Positions 33,750-43,273 of a stretch of 64,000 nt of DNA are shown in pieces; the stretch's first letter is position 1; the number at the start of each line of letters is the position of its first letter. Position numbers and translations under genes: made by a program. The DNA is from Psychrosphaera sp. F3M07 (GTDB lineage Bacteria; Pseudomonadota; Gammaproteobacteria; Enterobacterales; Alteromonadaceae): positions 1 through 64,000 of the forward strand of contig NZ_JAHKPJ010000004.1 in the NCBI RefSeq assembly GCF_018860345.1. The letters are read 5' to 3'. Under the pieces are notes generated by a model that had not been told where the DNA came from, did not search any database, and saw only the letters and a list, made by a program, of their open reading frames with translations.

Positions 33750-35282
33750 ATGGTAAAAAGCAAAATGAAATTAGCACTTTCACTAGCGTTGGGTTTAGTT
33801 CTAAGTGGTTGTGGAGGCAGTTCTTTTGACGATGAGAATGTATCGGCAGCGTCATCGGAAAAAATATTAACTGTTACAGGTAAAGCCATAGACGGCTATA
33901 TTGTCGGCGGAACGGTATTTTTGGATATTAACGGCAATGGTAACGCTGAACCAAATGAACCGCAAAAAGAAACCGAAGTAGGTGGTGATTACACCTTAAA
34001 TATCTCTGAAGAAGATGCTGAGTGTTTAGCATATTCTGCAATCATTGTAGATGTGCCTGTAGGTGCATGGGATGAAGGCTCTGAGGATGAAAATGTTGCA
34101 GCTCATGAAGTAACTGACCCTTATCAAATTGTATTGCAACCTACTTTTAAAGCAATCACAGAGGAAGACTTCACTAATGGTTTAGTTAGAAATATATCTC
34201 CTTTAACTACCGTTGTATGGGAAGCGATAGAACGAAGTTATCCACCATTTGCTGAAAATAAAGGTAACAACCCTAATGACAGCGAAACTAATGCTAAACA
34301 TTGCCACTACTTGAAAAAACATGATGAAGCGGTTCAAGAGTTAAAACAAGAGATTGAAGACGCTGTTGTTGGCTTAGTCCAGTTTTATAATTTGTCTGCA
34401 GATCAAATGTATGCAGATTTCATAGCTGATAAAGACTCTGATGCATTTCATGTCGCACAAGACATTATGAAAGGGCTAAAGGCAGCTTATAAACGTAAAA
34501 CGGATTTAAGAGAACAATATTCCGATTATCAAAATGCTGAAATTCGAGTATTTGTACATAGAAACCCAGAGCTAGACGAATATTTTCAAGTTGATAACGG
34601 CTGGTATCGTGACGAAATAGTATTTCTAGGTACTGAAGATTTGGTCGAATTTAGCAAGCTACAAGATACTGACAAGCTGGATGAAGTAGATTTTATCAGC
34701 AGTAAGTTTCACGAGTTAGGTCAAGAGTGGAATGAGCAAGATAAAAGTGGGTGGTTAAGTGTTAGAAAGGACGCTTACAGAGAAATGAATGGTACGTATC
34801 GCTGTGCTAAAAACGAAAGAGTAAGCTTCGATGTTAATGGTATTCATTATGAACTAGGTAATAGCTCAGACTCAGCCACGCTGGCTAACTCATTTGAAGA
34901 ATGCAACTTTGATGATTTTAGTTCTCCTTATGAGAAAAACTATCACCTTAGATATACAGAAGGTGAGGCGTCATACAGTGCAGCGTTTTATTTTAGAGCT
35001 GAGCAAGCTCGCTTTACAGAACTAGCTGACTGGAAAGAGTTTACTGATAACCCCGAATTCAACGCACAAGACATGATAGATACCCTTATTTTAACGCCTT
35101 ATAAATGGGAAGATGAAGTGACTATTGATACCGCATATTGGCGTAAACGCAAAGAGGAACCCGGTGTTCAAATAGATATCGATAATGATAACAACTGGCA
35201 GAGAGCTACTAAGCAAGATGATGGCACAACATTATATGAATGCAGTTCGGATGGTGAAAACTGGACAGAATGTACTGACTAA
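33750..35282 (+). CDS. Large acidic lipoprotein of unknown function
   Basis: 510 residues. Lipobox VLSGC, then a Ser/Asp linker and a Gly-rich beta segment (about 48-75: GKAIDGYIVGGTVFLDINGNG) like the Cna-B/SdrD-type opening of many marine lipoproteins; it includes a D-x-N-x-N-G calcium-loop-like pattern. The remainder is acidic and unrecognised. GGAAA lies before the ATG. Preceded by an operator-like repeat, it is the last gene of the island. Confidence 0.75.
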   Translation: MVKSKMKLALSLALGLVLSGCGGSSFDDENVSAASSEKILTVTGKAIDGYIVGGTVFLDINGNGNAEPNEPQKETEVGGDYTLNISEEDAECLAYSAIIVDVPVGAWDEGSEDENVAAHEVTDPYQIVLQPTFKAITEEDFTNGLVRNISPLTTVVWEAIERSYPPFAENKGNNPNDSETNAKHCHYLKKHDEAVQELKQEIEDAVVGLVQFYNLSADQMYADFIADKDSDAFHVAQDIMKGLKAAYKRKTDLREQYSDYQNAEIRVFVHRNPELDEYFQVDNGWYRDEIVFLGTEDLVEFSKLQDTDKLDEVDFISSKFHELGQEWNEQDKSGWLSVRKDAYREMNGTYRCAKNERVSFDVNGIHYELGNSSDSATLANSFEECNFDDFSSPYEKNYHLRYTEGEASYSAAFYFRAEQARFTELADWKEFTDNPEFNAQDMIDTLILTPYKWEDEVTIDTAYWRKRKEEPGVQIDIDNDNNWQRATKQDDGTTLYECSSDGENWTECTD

Positions 35283-35302
35283 CGTGTAAGTATACTCAGT
35301 TG

Positions 35303-35343
35303 AAAATGTCAGTAACGACCCTATGACTAGTTATTGACATTTT
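35303..35343 (+). terminator. Probable terminator of lipoprotein gene
   Basis: AAAATGTCAGTAAC pairs with GTTATTGACATTTT (one G-T pair); the T tract is broken. Confidence 0.6.
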
Positions 35344-35506
35344 ATTTATTAACTCGCCTTAGAAAACTACTGGTATCTATTTTATTACCCATAAAATTTT
35401 GTAACTCATTTATGTCCCGAAATACCTTAGCAATTCTAAAATTTGACAAGCCTCTTTGTTCAAGGAGCAGACGTTGAAAGACTAAAGAGGTATTGTATAT
35501 ATTTAA
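35342..35506 (-). pseudogene. C-terminal gene remnant
   Basis: An open frame of 54 residues with protein-like composition (QRLLLEQRGLSNFRIAKVF, then NKIDTSSFLRRVNK before the stop) but no usable start: a stop codon lies immediately upstream and the only ATG is near the end. It reads like the tail of a decayed gene, family unknown. Confidence 0.35.
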
Positions 35507-35597
35507 TTAACGTATGTTTCAATAAGTACACTAAAATACAAAAATCATTGACGATATTGATTTTGAGTTCTTTAGTAAATCCGACAGGAGTTAATTC

Positions 35598-35825
35598 ATA
35601 AAAAAGAGCACAATTTCACTAGGTATTAAGGGTATTGAGCCGCTATTACTAACCTTCTTAAAAGACGAACCCACTTTTAACTCTATAGAAGACTCATTCA
35701 CCCATGTGGTTAAAACTAGCGTATTAAAAGAAAATCAGGTTGCAACATCTGTAATCAATATTCAAGGTAACTATTTGACTTCCAAAGGTACTTTAGAGTT
35801 AGACAATGAAGCTAGCTATAAATAA
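35598..35825 (+). pseudogene. Small ORF lacking a start codon (ATA in place of ATG)
   Basis: A 75-codon frame begins at ATA, 7 bases after CAGGAG, and reads KKSTISLGIKGIEPLLLTF onward to a TAA. A ribosome site in the right place suggests a former ATG that mutated. No family recognised. The remaining bases 35826-36131 show no gene. Confidence 0.35.
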
Positions 35826-36131
35826 CGGAAAATTGGTTAAAAAATCTAATCCATAGTTAATTTATTCATTTTTATTAAACTGACTTTAAATTTATTGGGG
35901 AGTAGATTTATGGCTTTCTACTTATCGTTTTACCCTAGTTTTTTCTGCTTCATTACAATTTATAAACTTTGATTTTGATATTCCACTAAACCGTATTATA
36001 AGCGACGACTTTCCCTGCATATCGTAAATTCTACATGGCGCTTTTGCTAGATTCACATATACTCCTCTATTCAAGAATGTGTTGAAAAAGCGCATAAAAA
36101 TCAATTTGCTAAATATAACTGAGGACTCGGT

Positions 36132-36509
36132 ATGGATTACGAATTTATCTTTGATACAAATACTAAAGTTCATAGTGTAGCCGTCGCTGGTGAACAATTT
36201 GCCGTGGGGCGTTTTTTAAATACTGAGTTTGTTCTGGATGACAACTCAGTTGAACAATTAAATGATTTAATTGAATTGTTAGAGACATCAATAGAAGGCG
36301 TTGTTGAATTTACAGAATGGTCCATTGAGATTGACCGTGACGATTTAACCATTAGCCATAGTAGTCAGCTTGAAACAAAATCTGAAAAGGAAAAAACAGC
36401 GCAATTAGAGCAAGATCTGTCTGATCTTGAATGGGATTTTCAATGTGAATGTGGCAAAGCCGATTTACTCGAATTGTTGGTGGCTTGGGTCGACTTTAGA
36501 TACGAATAA
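36132..36509 (+). CDS. yacL: YacL family protein (UPF0231)
   Basis: 125 residues starting MDYEFIFD, as in E. coli YacL (MDYEFLRD), with an acidic middle and no catalytic motif. Function unknown; the family is restricted to gammaproteobacteria, which supports the host assignment. It lies 15 bases upstream of the histidine kinase gene, so they may be co-transcribed. Confidence 0.8.
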   Translation: MDYEFIFDTNTKVHSVAVAGEQFAVGRFLNTEFVLDDNSVEQLNDLIELLETSIEGVVEFTEWSIEIDRDDLTISHSSQLETKSEKEKTAQLEQDLSDLEWDFQCECGKADLLELLVAWVDFRYE

Positions 36510-36524
36510 GAAAGGGGTGATTGA

Positions 36525-38312
36525 TTGCTAAAAAACATATTACACGGTTCATTAATTCTAACGTTTCTAATTTTTGTTAGCAGTCTTGTTGCTGGCCAGT
36601 TTATTCATCAGGATGTTATTAATGTAAATACCTATCAAACCATCAACTTAATGAAGGGATTGATCTGTATTTCGGTGTTTTTGTATTGGTTATTTATACG
36701 ATTCAGCCGAGTTGCACAGTCGCTCTTTAATTTGTTTAAAGCCTGGCAAACAGGCGTAGTGTTTTTATTGCAGGGGATTGATGGTTTATTGATTTTTTTT
36801 ATCCCGGATCAAAGTTATCGGGTTGTCATCGTTTGTTTTAATTTAGTTGCTACAAGCTTCCTCTATATTCATTTGTATTTTACATTTTTGTCTAAACGTT
36901 TATCCGATCTCGTTGTAATTAGCCTTTTGGCGGCTGGTTTCTTTTTATTTATAGGTTATGCCTATCAATGGAATGGACATGGTTGGAATACATCGGTTTT
37001 ATTTAACGACGTTCAACCCATTTTGTTAATTCTAAGTGCGGTGAGTTGCTCTTTATTATTAGCCATTGCATTGATGAGGATCCAGTACAAATTAAAACAG
37101 TATTCTGAATTTGAATTAATGCCTTTGTTAATTTTATTCAGTGGTTTTTTGACGTTAATTGCAGGCGACAACCTGGTTATTTGGTCGTCAGCTGTCTTAT
37201 TACATATGTTCTTTGTCGGTACGGTAATTAGTTTAATAGTTAAAGTGGATAAACATTTTGCAGCAGATTGGATGTTGTTATCTACTGGGTTAAATACATC
37301 AACCAATGCGTACTTCTATTATGACCAAACAGGTGAAATTCATTTTGTTAATCAAGCTTTTAAAAAGTTATTTGGGATAAAGGAAGACACTCCCCTCAAT
37401 CAGATAAAACACCCATTACATTCCCATCCTTTATTTGAAACAATTTCTAATTCATTGTCACAACAAGGTTATTGGTCTGGCGAAACCGTGATCGTTGGCG
37501 ATAATGGCAACGTCATCTCGGTGCATGTTGATTTTAACGTTATCGTTATTAACGATGTTAGTTATTACCAAGCTTGGTTTTTAGATTTAGCCGAAAAAAT
37601 TGCACTACGAACAAATGAACACGCCATCCAAGAGAAGCTTGAACGTTTGTCATTTAATTTAATGGATAAACAAGAAGAGGAAAGGAGATACTTTGCTAAA
37701 GAGCTGCATGACGAAATTGGACAGGGCTTAACACTATTAAAAATTCAGCAACAGTTACCTGAACCAGATAAAGAATTAATTAAGTCGGTTTTGTCTGAAC
37801 TGATCGACAAGGTGCGGAACTTATCACTCAATTTAAGGCCATCAATTCTGGATGACATGGGGTTGTCAGCGGCATTGGAATGGTTAACCGATAGGCAACG
37901 TAAGTTTAGCCAATTGGCCATTGTTAGTGACATCTCTTCCAACTTACCTAGATTTAATGACAAGTTTGAGATATCGGTATTTCGCATTGCTCAAGAAGCT
38001 TTTACTAATATACATAAATATTCGCATGCGGATCTGGTTAATATCCACTGTTCTATCCAAGATGATTATTTACAACTGACGATTGAAGATAACGGTATCG
38101 GGTTTGATGTTGGTTCTAAATTAAACAGTGCCATTAAAGGTCAAAGTTTAGGTTTATTGAGTATTCAAGAACGAGCCTTCTTAATTAATGGCCTGATAGA
38201 AATATCATCAACTCCTGAGAATGGAACACTAATCGAGCTAAGGGTACCTGTGTTTGATAATGCGCTAGATGAAACTCCTTTTGAAACTGAGGGTGGAAAT
38301 GGTTTACTCTAA
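36525..38312 (+). CDS. NarL-type sensor histidine kinase with 7-8 TM domain and PAS
   Basis: 595 residues. About eight membrane helices (5-245) form the sensory region, followed by a PAS domain (about 265-365), a HisKA_3 dimerisation domain with phospho-acceptor His395 (ELHDEIGQGLTLL) and a HATPase (about 480-580, DNGIGFD and GQSLGLLSIQER). It starts at TTG with AAAGGGGTGA upstream. It forms a set with the PAS protein and the response regulator that follow, overlapping the former by 14 bases. The signal is unknown. Confidence 0.88.
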   Translation: MLKNILHGSLILTFLIFVSSLVAGQFIHQDVINVNTYQTINLMKGLICISVFLYWLFIRFSRVAQSLFNLFKAWQTGVVFLLQGIDGLLIFFIPDQSYRVVIVCFNLVATSFLYIHLYFTFLSKRLSDLVVISLLAAGFFLFIGYAYQWNGHGWNTSVLFNDVQPILLILSAVSCSLLLAIALMRIQYKLKQYSEFELMPLLILFSGFLTLIAGDNLVIWSSAVLLHMFFVGTVISLIVKVDKHFAADWMLLSTGLNTSTNAYFYYDQTGEIHFVNQAFKKLFGIKEDTPLNQIKHPLHSHPLFETISNSLSQQGYWSGETVIVGDNGNVISVHVDFNVIVINDVSYYQAWFLDLAEKIALRTNEHAIQEKLERLSFNLMDKQEEERRYFAKELHDEIGQGLTLLKIQQQLPEPDKELIKSVLSELIDKVRNLSLNLRPSILDDMGLSAALEWLTDRQRKFSQLAIVSDISSNLPRFNDKFEISVFRIAQEAFTNIHKYSHADLVNIHCSIQDDYLQLTIEDNGIGFDVGSKLNSAIKGQSLGLLSIQERAFLINGLIEISSTPENGTLIELRVPVFDNALDETPFETEGGNGLL

Positions 38313-39126
38313 ATGGTTGTTATTATGTTGTTTATGTTTGGGATTTTGCGTTCAAGTGAGCGCAAGTGTTGAGCAGGGCTTTAGTCAAATATATAAGTCG
38401 ATTGAATCAACTAATGGACAAACGTATTTGCTGACAAATAATGGTACTTGGTTAATAGATCAAAATACATTAACACGCGTGGATAGTACCGAAAAAATAC
38501 AACTTGATACTCAAGATTATCAACAGCTCATCGCTAATATACATGCTGAGCCAAAAAGTTTGTTACAAAAGTTGGTAGGGGTAAGTTATATATTTGTGGC
38601 GGTCATTTTTGTGATTGTTTATCTGTATTATCAATCTTCATTAAACAAACGACGACGTTCATATTACGAAAGAATTAAAGTTCAACAACAAATTTTAAAC
38701 ATTGCATCGTTAGCGACAGGTGACGAAGTATTAGATTGTGATATCGTTAATAATACGATTAACCGAATTAACAAAAATGCCACCGTTGGGTTATCAGATG
38801 AAATCTATTTTCAATCTGAATCTTTTATACGTTCGTTACATCCCGATGATAAAAGCATATTTTTGGGACACTTTAAGTCATTAATTCATGGTGGTAAAAA
38901 TAACTATCAAATTGAATATCGAATTTCTGACTCAGCTAATGGGTGGATATGGTTGGTCGAGCGTGGTTGTGTGATCGAACGAGACGATAATGGCAGAGCG
39001 AAACGATTGGTATCGAGTATGAGAGATATCAGTTCCATAAAACAAGAACATGAGAATCTAATTCGCTTAATTAGTGAGTTGGAACGCCGGTTAAAAACAG
39101 CAGAAGCTGCGCTGGCTAATAGTTAA
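38299..39126 (+). CDS. Periplasmic-membrane protein with cytoplasmic PAS_3 domain
   Basis: About 275 residues. Signal-like N-terminus (WLLLCCLCLGFCVQVSA), a short periplasmic part, one membrane helix (about 92-112), then a PAS_3-like domain (about 130-255: YRISDSANGWIWLVERG, VSSMRDIS) and a short coiled coil. No kinase or cyclase domain follows, so it may be an accessory sensor. The ATG at 38299 has GAGGGTGGAA upstream; 38269 is a rejected start. Located between kinase and response regulator. Confidence 0.75.
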   Translation: MVYSKWLLLCCLCLGFCVQVSASVEQGFSQIYKSIESTNGQTYLLTNNGTWLIDQNTLTRVDSTEKIQLDTQDYQQLIANIHAEPKSLLQKLVGVSYIFVAVIFVIVYLYYQSSLNKRRRSYYERIKVQQQILNIASLATGDEVLDCDIVNNTINRINKNATVGLSDEIYFQSESFIRSLHPDDKSIFLGHFKSLIHGGKNNYQIEYRISDSANGWIWLVERGCVIERDDNGRAKRLVSSMRDISSIKQEHENLIRLISELERRLKTAEAALANS

Positions 39127-39134
39127 GGCTAATT

Positions 39135-39788
39135 ATGAATAAGTACAGTATTTTATTTGCAGATGATCATACCTTGTTACGCCAAGGTTTAATCAGTTTG
39201 ACCCAAAATTTCCCATTTATTGATAAAGAGAAAATATACCAAGCTGCAAATGGGCGCGAGGCTGTTAATTTTGTAAAAAAAACACAGCCTCAATTAATTG
39301 TGATGGATGTGTCAATGCCTGAAATGAATGGGCTAGAAGCGGTCGATGCGATTAAAAACCAATTTCCAGAAATTAAAGTTTTGATGTTGTCTCATTACAA
39401 TAATGAACCTTATGTGATCAGAGCATTAAAAGCGGGTGCCGACGGCTATATGTTAAAAGATGCAGCGGTAGATGAGTTGCAGGATGGCTTAAAAGATATC
39501 TTAAATGGCAATATGTATATCAGCCCAGATATCGATCAAAACATTGTGACTAAGATTAAAAATGGCGAAGAAGGGGCCGTGGATGCGCTTGATATACTCA
39601 CCTCACGTCAACGGAATATTTTACAGTTGATAGCGGAAGGGCATTCCACCAAAGATATCGCTGAAAAACTGTTTTTAAGTGTAAAAACGATAGAGGCACA
39701 CCGTGCTAACATTATGGATAGATTAGATATTAGAGATGTACCAGGATTGGTCAGATTTGCAATTCGTGTTGGGTTAATAGAAGCATAA
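39135..39788 (+). CDS. NarL/FixJ family response regulator
   Basis: 217 residues: receiver domain with acceptor Asp58 (LIVMDVSMPEMNG), acidic pair near the N-terminus (ADDH), conserved Lys in MLKDAA, then a LuxR-type HTH (LTSRQRNILQLIAEGHS ... SVKTIEAHRANIM). It lies 8 bases after the PAS protein and is surely the partner of the histidine kinase at 36525. Target genes are unknown. Confidence 0.93.
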   Translation: MNKYSILFADDHTLLRQGLISLTQNFPFIDKEKIYQAANGREAVNFVKKTQPQLIVMDVSMPEMNGLEAVDAIKNQFPEIKVLMLSHYNNEPYVIRALKAGADGYMLKDAAVDELQDGLKDILNGNMYISPDIDQNIVTKIKNGEEGAVDALDILTSRQRNILQLIAEGHSTKDIAEKLFLSVKTIEAHRANIMDRLDIRDVPGLVRFAIRVGLIEA

Positions 39789-39817
39789 ACATCAATACAA
39801 TAACTTGACGACAAAAT

Positions 39818-39844
39818 AAGAGGGGAATTTGTTTAACCCCTCTT
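39818..39844. terminator. Probable terminator between convergent genes
   Basis: AAGAGGGG / CCCCTCTT stem of 8 bp with an 11-base loop; T tracts are weak on both strands. Confidence 0.55.
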
Positions 39845-39883
39845 CATTCATCCAGTTACCACGATACTTTTATCTTTGTTTGA

Positions 39884-40444
39884 TTACATGCTACCAAACG
39901 AACTGAACAGCAGAACAAAATTCCCAATCACAGCGGCAAACCCCATTAATACAAAACCATTTGGTAGCGAATTGTTTTGATCAATGTGCAGTTGAATTAA
40001 GCCATTTATATTTCCGATTTTGGCATTACGGATAACATTTTGTTTCAATGGCTCAAAGATAAACTTTGATACTAAGTAACCGTATATAAAGCTAATCAAG
40101 CTAATGCCGGTGGCCGGAAATAACTCCGGTAAGGTTTCCATGTTTGACAGTAATGCTAACTGAGCAAGTAAGGTACCTAAAATTCCCGCAATGATTGCGG
40201 TATTTGATAAATGGTCAAAGAATGAAACCGCCAAAAAGAACTCTTTTTGTGATGTGACCGGCTGTGAAATATATTTGAATGCACTAAATGCAAAAGTTCC
40301 ATAACTTAAAAACATTACGCCAAATACCAAACCAAAGATCAACAACAGACTATAGAGGTCGATTAGAAAACTAGCGTAATCATTTAACATCAACACAGCT
40401 GCAAAAGTTAATATGAAAAATAAGTAACCAATTAATTTATTCAT
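39884..40444 (-). CDS. MotA/TolQ/ExbB-like minimal membrane protein
   Basis: About 186 residues with four hydrophobic helices. The last pair contains LFPATGISLISFIYGYLVSKFIFEPLK, echoing the MotA/TolQ motif near the fourth helix; the large cytoplasmic loop of MotA is missing. The ATG at 40444 follows AAGGAAAG, directly after the stop of the preceding homologue. Not a full stator; may be an accessory ion channel component. Moderate confidence. Confidence 0.6.
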   Translation of the reverse strand: MNKLIGYLFFILTFAAVLMLNDYASFLIDLYSLLLIFGLVFGVMFLSYGTFAFSAFKYISQPVTSQKEFFLAVSFFDHLSNTAIIAGILGTLLAQLALLSNMETLPELFPATGISLISFIYGYLVSKFIFEPLKQNVIRNAKIGNINGLIQLHIDQNNSLPNGFVLMGFAAVIGNFVLLFSSFGSM

Positions 40445-40445
40445 C

Positions 40446-40913
40446 TTACTTTCCTTGTGTACTCGCAGTCGCTTCGGCATCGGCTTTTAAACGATTGAGC
40501 AATATGCTATGTTTAATAGGTTGAATGATGATAAAAGAAAAAATTAAGCCATAGATGATATTCAATAAAGTCATCGCAATCGCAGGCCCCAACATTGTTA
40601 ACTCACTAATATTTATTAAGATAACAATCGACGAGATAAAAAAAGCGCAGATACTAGAATAAAATGTCAGTCTGGAAATATAGTTAAAAAAGTTTAACGC
40701 GGGTAATAAATCTTTAGACGGTATCTTGTCCTTTCCGGCTAACTTAAAGTAGTAAATACTTTGTTTACCATAACCTACAATCATTCCCGCTAAGGTGATA
40801 CCAAATAATAACACTAACGCCGGTATGTCGAGGTACATTCCAACACCGCCTTGTGCATCCGCAACAACCGCTATTGATGCGACGCAAATAATTAATCCAA
40901 TCAGTTTAAACAT
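40446..40913 (-). CDS. MotA-like minimal membrane protein (paralogue)
   Basis: 155 residues, four hydrophobic helices. The N-terminus has GGVGMYLDIPALVLLFGITLAG, and the C-terminal pair has MLGPAIAMTLLNIIYGLIFSF, both close to the MotA pattern (first and fourth helices). The cytoplasmic stator domain is missing. It precedes a second such gene by one base and follows an MCP-PilZ gene by 77 bases on the same strand. Whether a partner B subunit exists elsewhere cannot be seen. Confidence 0.65.
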   Translation of the reverse strand: MFKLIGLIICVASIAVVADAQGGVGMYLDIPALVLLFGITLAGMIVGYGKQSIYYFKLAGKDKIPSKDLLPALNFFNYISRLTFYSSICAFFISSIVILINISELTMLGPAIAMTLLNIIYGLIFSFIIIQPIKHSILLNRLKADAEATASTQGK

Positions 40914-40989
40914 ATAATCTCCATAGAGTGCTTAAAAATAATAACTTAATCGAGCGTAAAGTAACACCAACTCTTTATGAGGATTAGCA

Positions 40990-42615
40990 TCAACTATAAA
41001 ACTGAATGCTTTCTTTTATTGCCCGCTTTTGTTCTTCACTAATGGAAGTAAATTTAAGGCCTGCAAGGTGTTGTCCATCTTGTTGGCGACGCCATGCAAT
41101 TTCAGCAGGGATCACAATTGGACTTTGCTGTTTGTAATGTTTCAGTTCACTTTTTGGGATCTTGATTTCAATATGGGCTTGTTTGGTATCCGGTAATACC
41201 TGAGTAGTCATGATACCAAGGCCGGTTTCACTAATGTCTTTTGATAAACCTTCAACACGTCCAAAGTCACCCACGATCGAAATAAGATTGTGCCCTTTGA
41301 TTCGTGCGCTGCTGCGTTTGCATTGGGTTATGGTTTGGTTGTTCAACGGTTGCGACGTTTTGCTTATTTTTAACCCAGACAATTGATTATGTAAACTTGA
41401 GGTCAGCTCGTTTAATGTTGATGATATATTGGTTGAGTTACTAATCTTAATGCCATTTTCAGTTAAGGTTTTAAACAGAGAATCAAGTTGCTGACTTAAA
41501 TCATCAAAACTCTTCATTTGCTCAACAGAGGCGGTTTCTATGTTTTGATTTAACTCAGAAGTATCTAATACGTCTTTTTGCATTACGGACACAACATTAG
41601 CGGTTTCAGTAATTTGTGTTTGGCTTGAATCTATTTGTTGTACAAGGTTGTTCATTGAACCTTGAGCGACTTCAACTTTATTAGATAACTCAGTTAGTAT
41701 GTTGGTGATCTGCTCAGCAGACGTTTGTGAACGCACTGCGAGTTGTCTTACTTCGTCGGCTACCACCGCAAAACCTCGGCCCTGTTCGCCAGCTCTCGCG
41801 GCTTCAATCGCTGCGTTAAGGGCTAAAAGGTTGGTTTGTGAGGCAATGTCTTTTATGTTTGTGAGCAGTGAATTTATGGTTTTACTAAATTCGACGATTT
41901 CTTCAACTTGCCCAGACGTTGATGAGATATCTACCGACATTTGATTTAGTTGCTCAATTGATTGCTCTAATGATTGGTAGCTCAGTTGTGCTTGTTGTTC
42001 AACGGCGACAGACTTTTGATTGGCATCGGCTGCAATGTTTTGCACTTCTAATGCTACCTGTTTTACGTTGCTGGTGGCATGGGTTATCTCGTCTTCTTTG
42101 GCTTTTTCAGCCTCACTCATTTCTTCTATTTCCTTTGAAATGGCAGCGATTTGATATGCAGATTGCCCCATATGAACAGTAGAACGTTCAACATTAATTA
42201 AAATAGAATTTAGCTTTTCTAACATTAGATTAAAATGTTGCTCAAGCTCACCAATCTCATCTTTGGAATGCACAACAACCGTTTGGGTTAAGTCACCTTC
42301 TTCAACGGCTTCTAAAGAGTGGATAAGGCTGATAATGGGCCCCACAAAAATTTTGGCGATAAAGGCAATGATAAAAAATTGTACGGTAAATTGCAGTAAT
42401 GTATCCCAAATAGAATTTACCAAAAATGTTTCGTAGTGCTGATTTAATGCGGTTAATAAGGTTTGATCATTGGTATTTGATTTAACGGTATCAATAAATA
42501 AGGTTAGTTCATTGGCAGCAATCCAACGATTGTAAAAAGTGGTGAACATAGCAATGGCCATGAAACCAATCTGTAGTTTCCAACGTAAACTTAATCGTAA
42601 CCAAAATGACTTCAT
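40990..42615 (-). CDS. Methyl-accepting chemotaxis protein fused to a PilZ domain
   Basis: 541 residues. Two membrane helices flank a small periplasmic domain (about 30-70). Then a HAMP (about 90-145), the MCP signalling hairpin ([36 protein letters not shown]) and a C-terminal PilZ-like domain (about 430-540, starting [15 protein letters not shown] with the NxSxxG-like ISETGLG). PilZ binds c-di-GMP, so the receptor may integrate that signal. Upstream of two MotA-like genes in the same orientation. Confidence 0.85.
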   Translation of the reverse strand: MKSFWLRLSLRWKLQIGFMAIAMFTTFYNRWIAANELTLFIDTVKSNTNDQTLLTALNQHYETFLVNSIWDTLLQFTVQFFIIAFIAKIFVGPIISLIHSLEAVEEGDLTQTVVVHSKDEIGELEQHFNLMLEKLNSILINVERSTVHMGQSAYQIAAISKEIEEMSEAEKAKEDEITHATSNVKQVALEVQNIAADANQKSVAVEQQAQLSYQSLEQSIEQLNQMSVDISSTSGQVEEIVEFSKTINSLLTNIKDIASQTNLLALNAAIEAARAGEQGRGFAVVADEVRQLAVRSQTSAEQITNILTELSNKVEVAQGSMNNLVQQIDSSQTQITETANVVSVMQKDVLDTSELNQNIETASVEQMKSFDDLSQQLDSLFKTLTENGIKISNSTNISSTLNELTSSLHNQLSGLKISKTSQPLNNQTITQCKRSSARIKGHNLISIVGDFGRVEGLSKDISETGLGIMTTQVLPDTKQAHIEIKIPKSELKHYKQQSPIVIPAEIAWRRQQDGQHLAGLKFTSISEEQKRAIKESIQFYS

Positions 42616-42728
42616 TGACTATTTTCTACCATAATAAAATGCTCGACAAAACTCTGTATCATTTTATCGACAAAGATTGAAATAAATGAAGAGGATAGTC
42701 GTTTTATATTGATTTTATTAAATTTGGG

Positions 42729-42757
42729 GCAAAAAAAATGCCAGTCAAAACTGGCAT
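42729..42757 (-). terminator. Terminator of ygfZ-slyD
   Basis: ATGCCAG / CTGGCAT stem with an A-run on the plus strand (T-run on the transcript), 18 bases after slyD. Confidence 0.85.
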
Positions 42758-42775
42758 CCTTTTTAAAATACGTTA

Positions 42776-43261
42776 TTAGTGTGAATGACCACAACCGCCA
42801 GCGCTATGTACATGACCGTGAGAAAGTTCTTCTTCCGTGGCGGCACGTACGTCAAGAATTTCAACGTCAAATTTAAGATCGATACCAGCAAGAGGATGGT
42901 TGCCATCTACAGTAACGTAATCGTCGGTTTTGTCGATAACGATTACTGTTTGTTCGCCATTATCCGTGCCCGCTCTAAGTTGCATACCTACTTCAACTTC
43001 AAATTCTGTAAACATTTTAGATTCAATTTTTTGTACTAAACCATCAATACGTTGACCATAGGCATTATCCGCAGGGATTGATACTTCAAATGTGTCACCA
43101 GCCGCTTTGTCGTTTAACGCGTTTTCTAAGTCTTCTAATAAATACTTAGTACCGTGAAGGAACTCTAATGGCTCACCTTCATACGAACTGTCAATTAAAT
43201 TACCTTCACCATCTAGTACTGAATAGTGCATTTTTACTACTGTTTTGTCTGCGATTTTCAT
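42776..43261 (-). CDS. slyD: FKBP-type peptidyl-prolyl isomerase SlyD-like
   Basis: 161 residues. FKBP domain with inserted flap (LDGEGNLIDSSYEGEPLEFLHGTKYLLEDLENAL and NPLAG-like GNHPLAG) and a short His-rich tail ending HGHVHSAGGCGHSH, which binds nickel in SlyD. Cytoplasmic chaperone and metallochaperone. It lies 12 bases after ygfZ on the same strand. Confidence 0.92.
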   Translation of the reverse strand: MKIADKTVVKMHYSVLDGEGNLIDSSYEGEPLEFLHGTKYLLEDLENALNDKAAGDTFEVSIPADNAYGQRIDGLVQKIESKMFTEFEVEVGMQLRAGTDNGEQTVIVIDKTDDYVTVDGNHPLAGIDLKFDVEILDVRAATEEELSHGHVHSAGGCGHSH

Positions 43262-43273
43262 GGGTAAACCTTG

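Noticed and set aside
35922-36197. 91-residue ORF on the minus strand
   Set aside because: It overlaps the start of yacL antisense, has no ribosome site and no recognisable pattern.
41699-42182. Plus-strand ORFs inside the chemoreceptor gene
   Set aside because: Antisense shadows of the MCP signalling domain.
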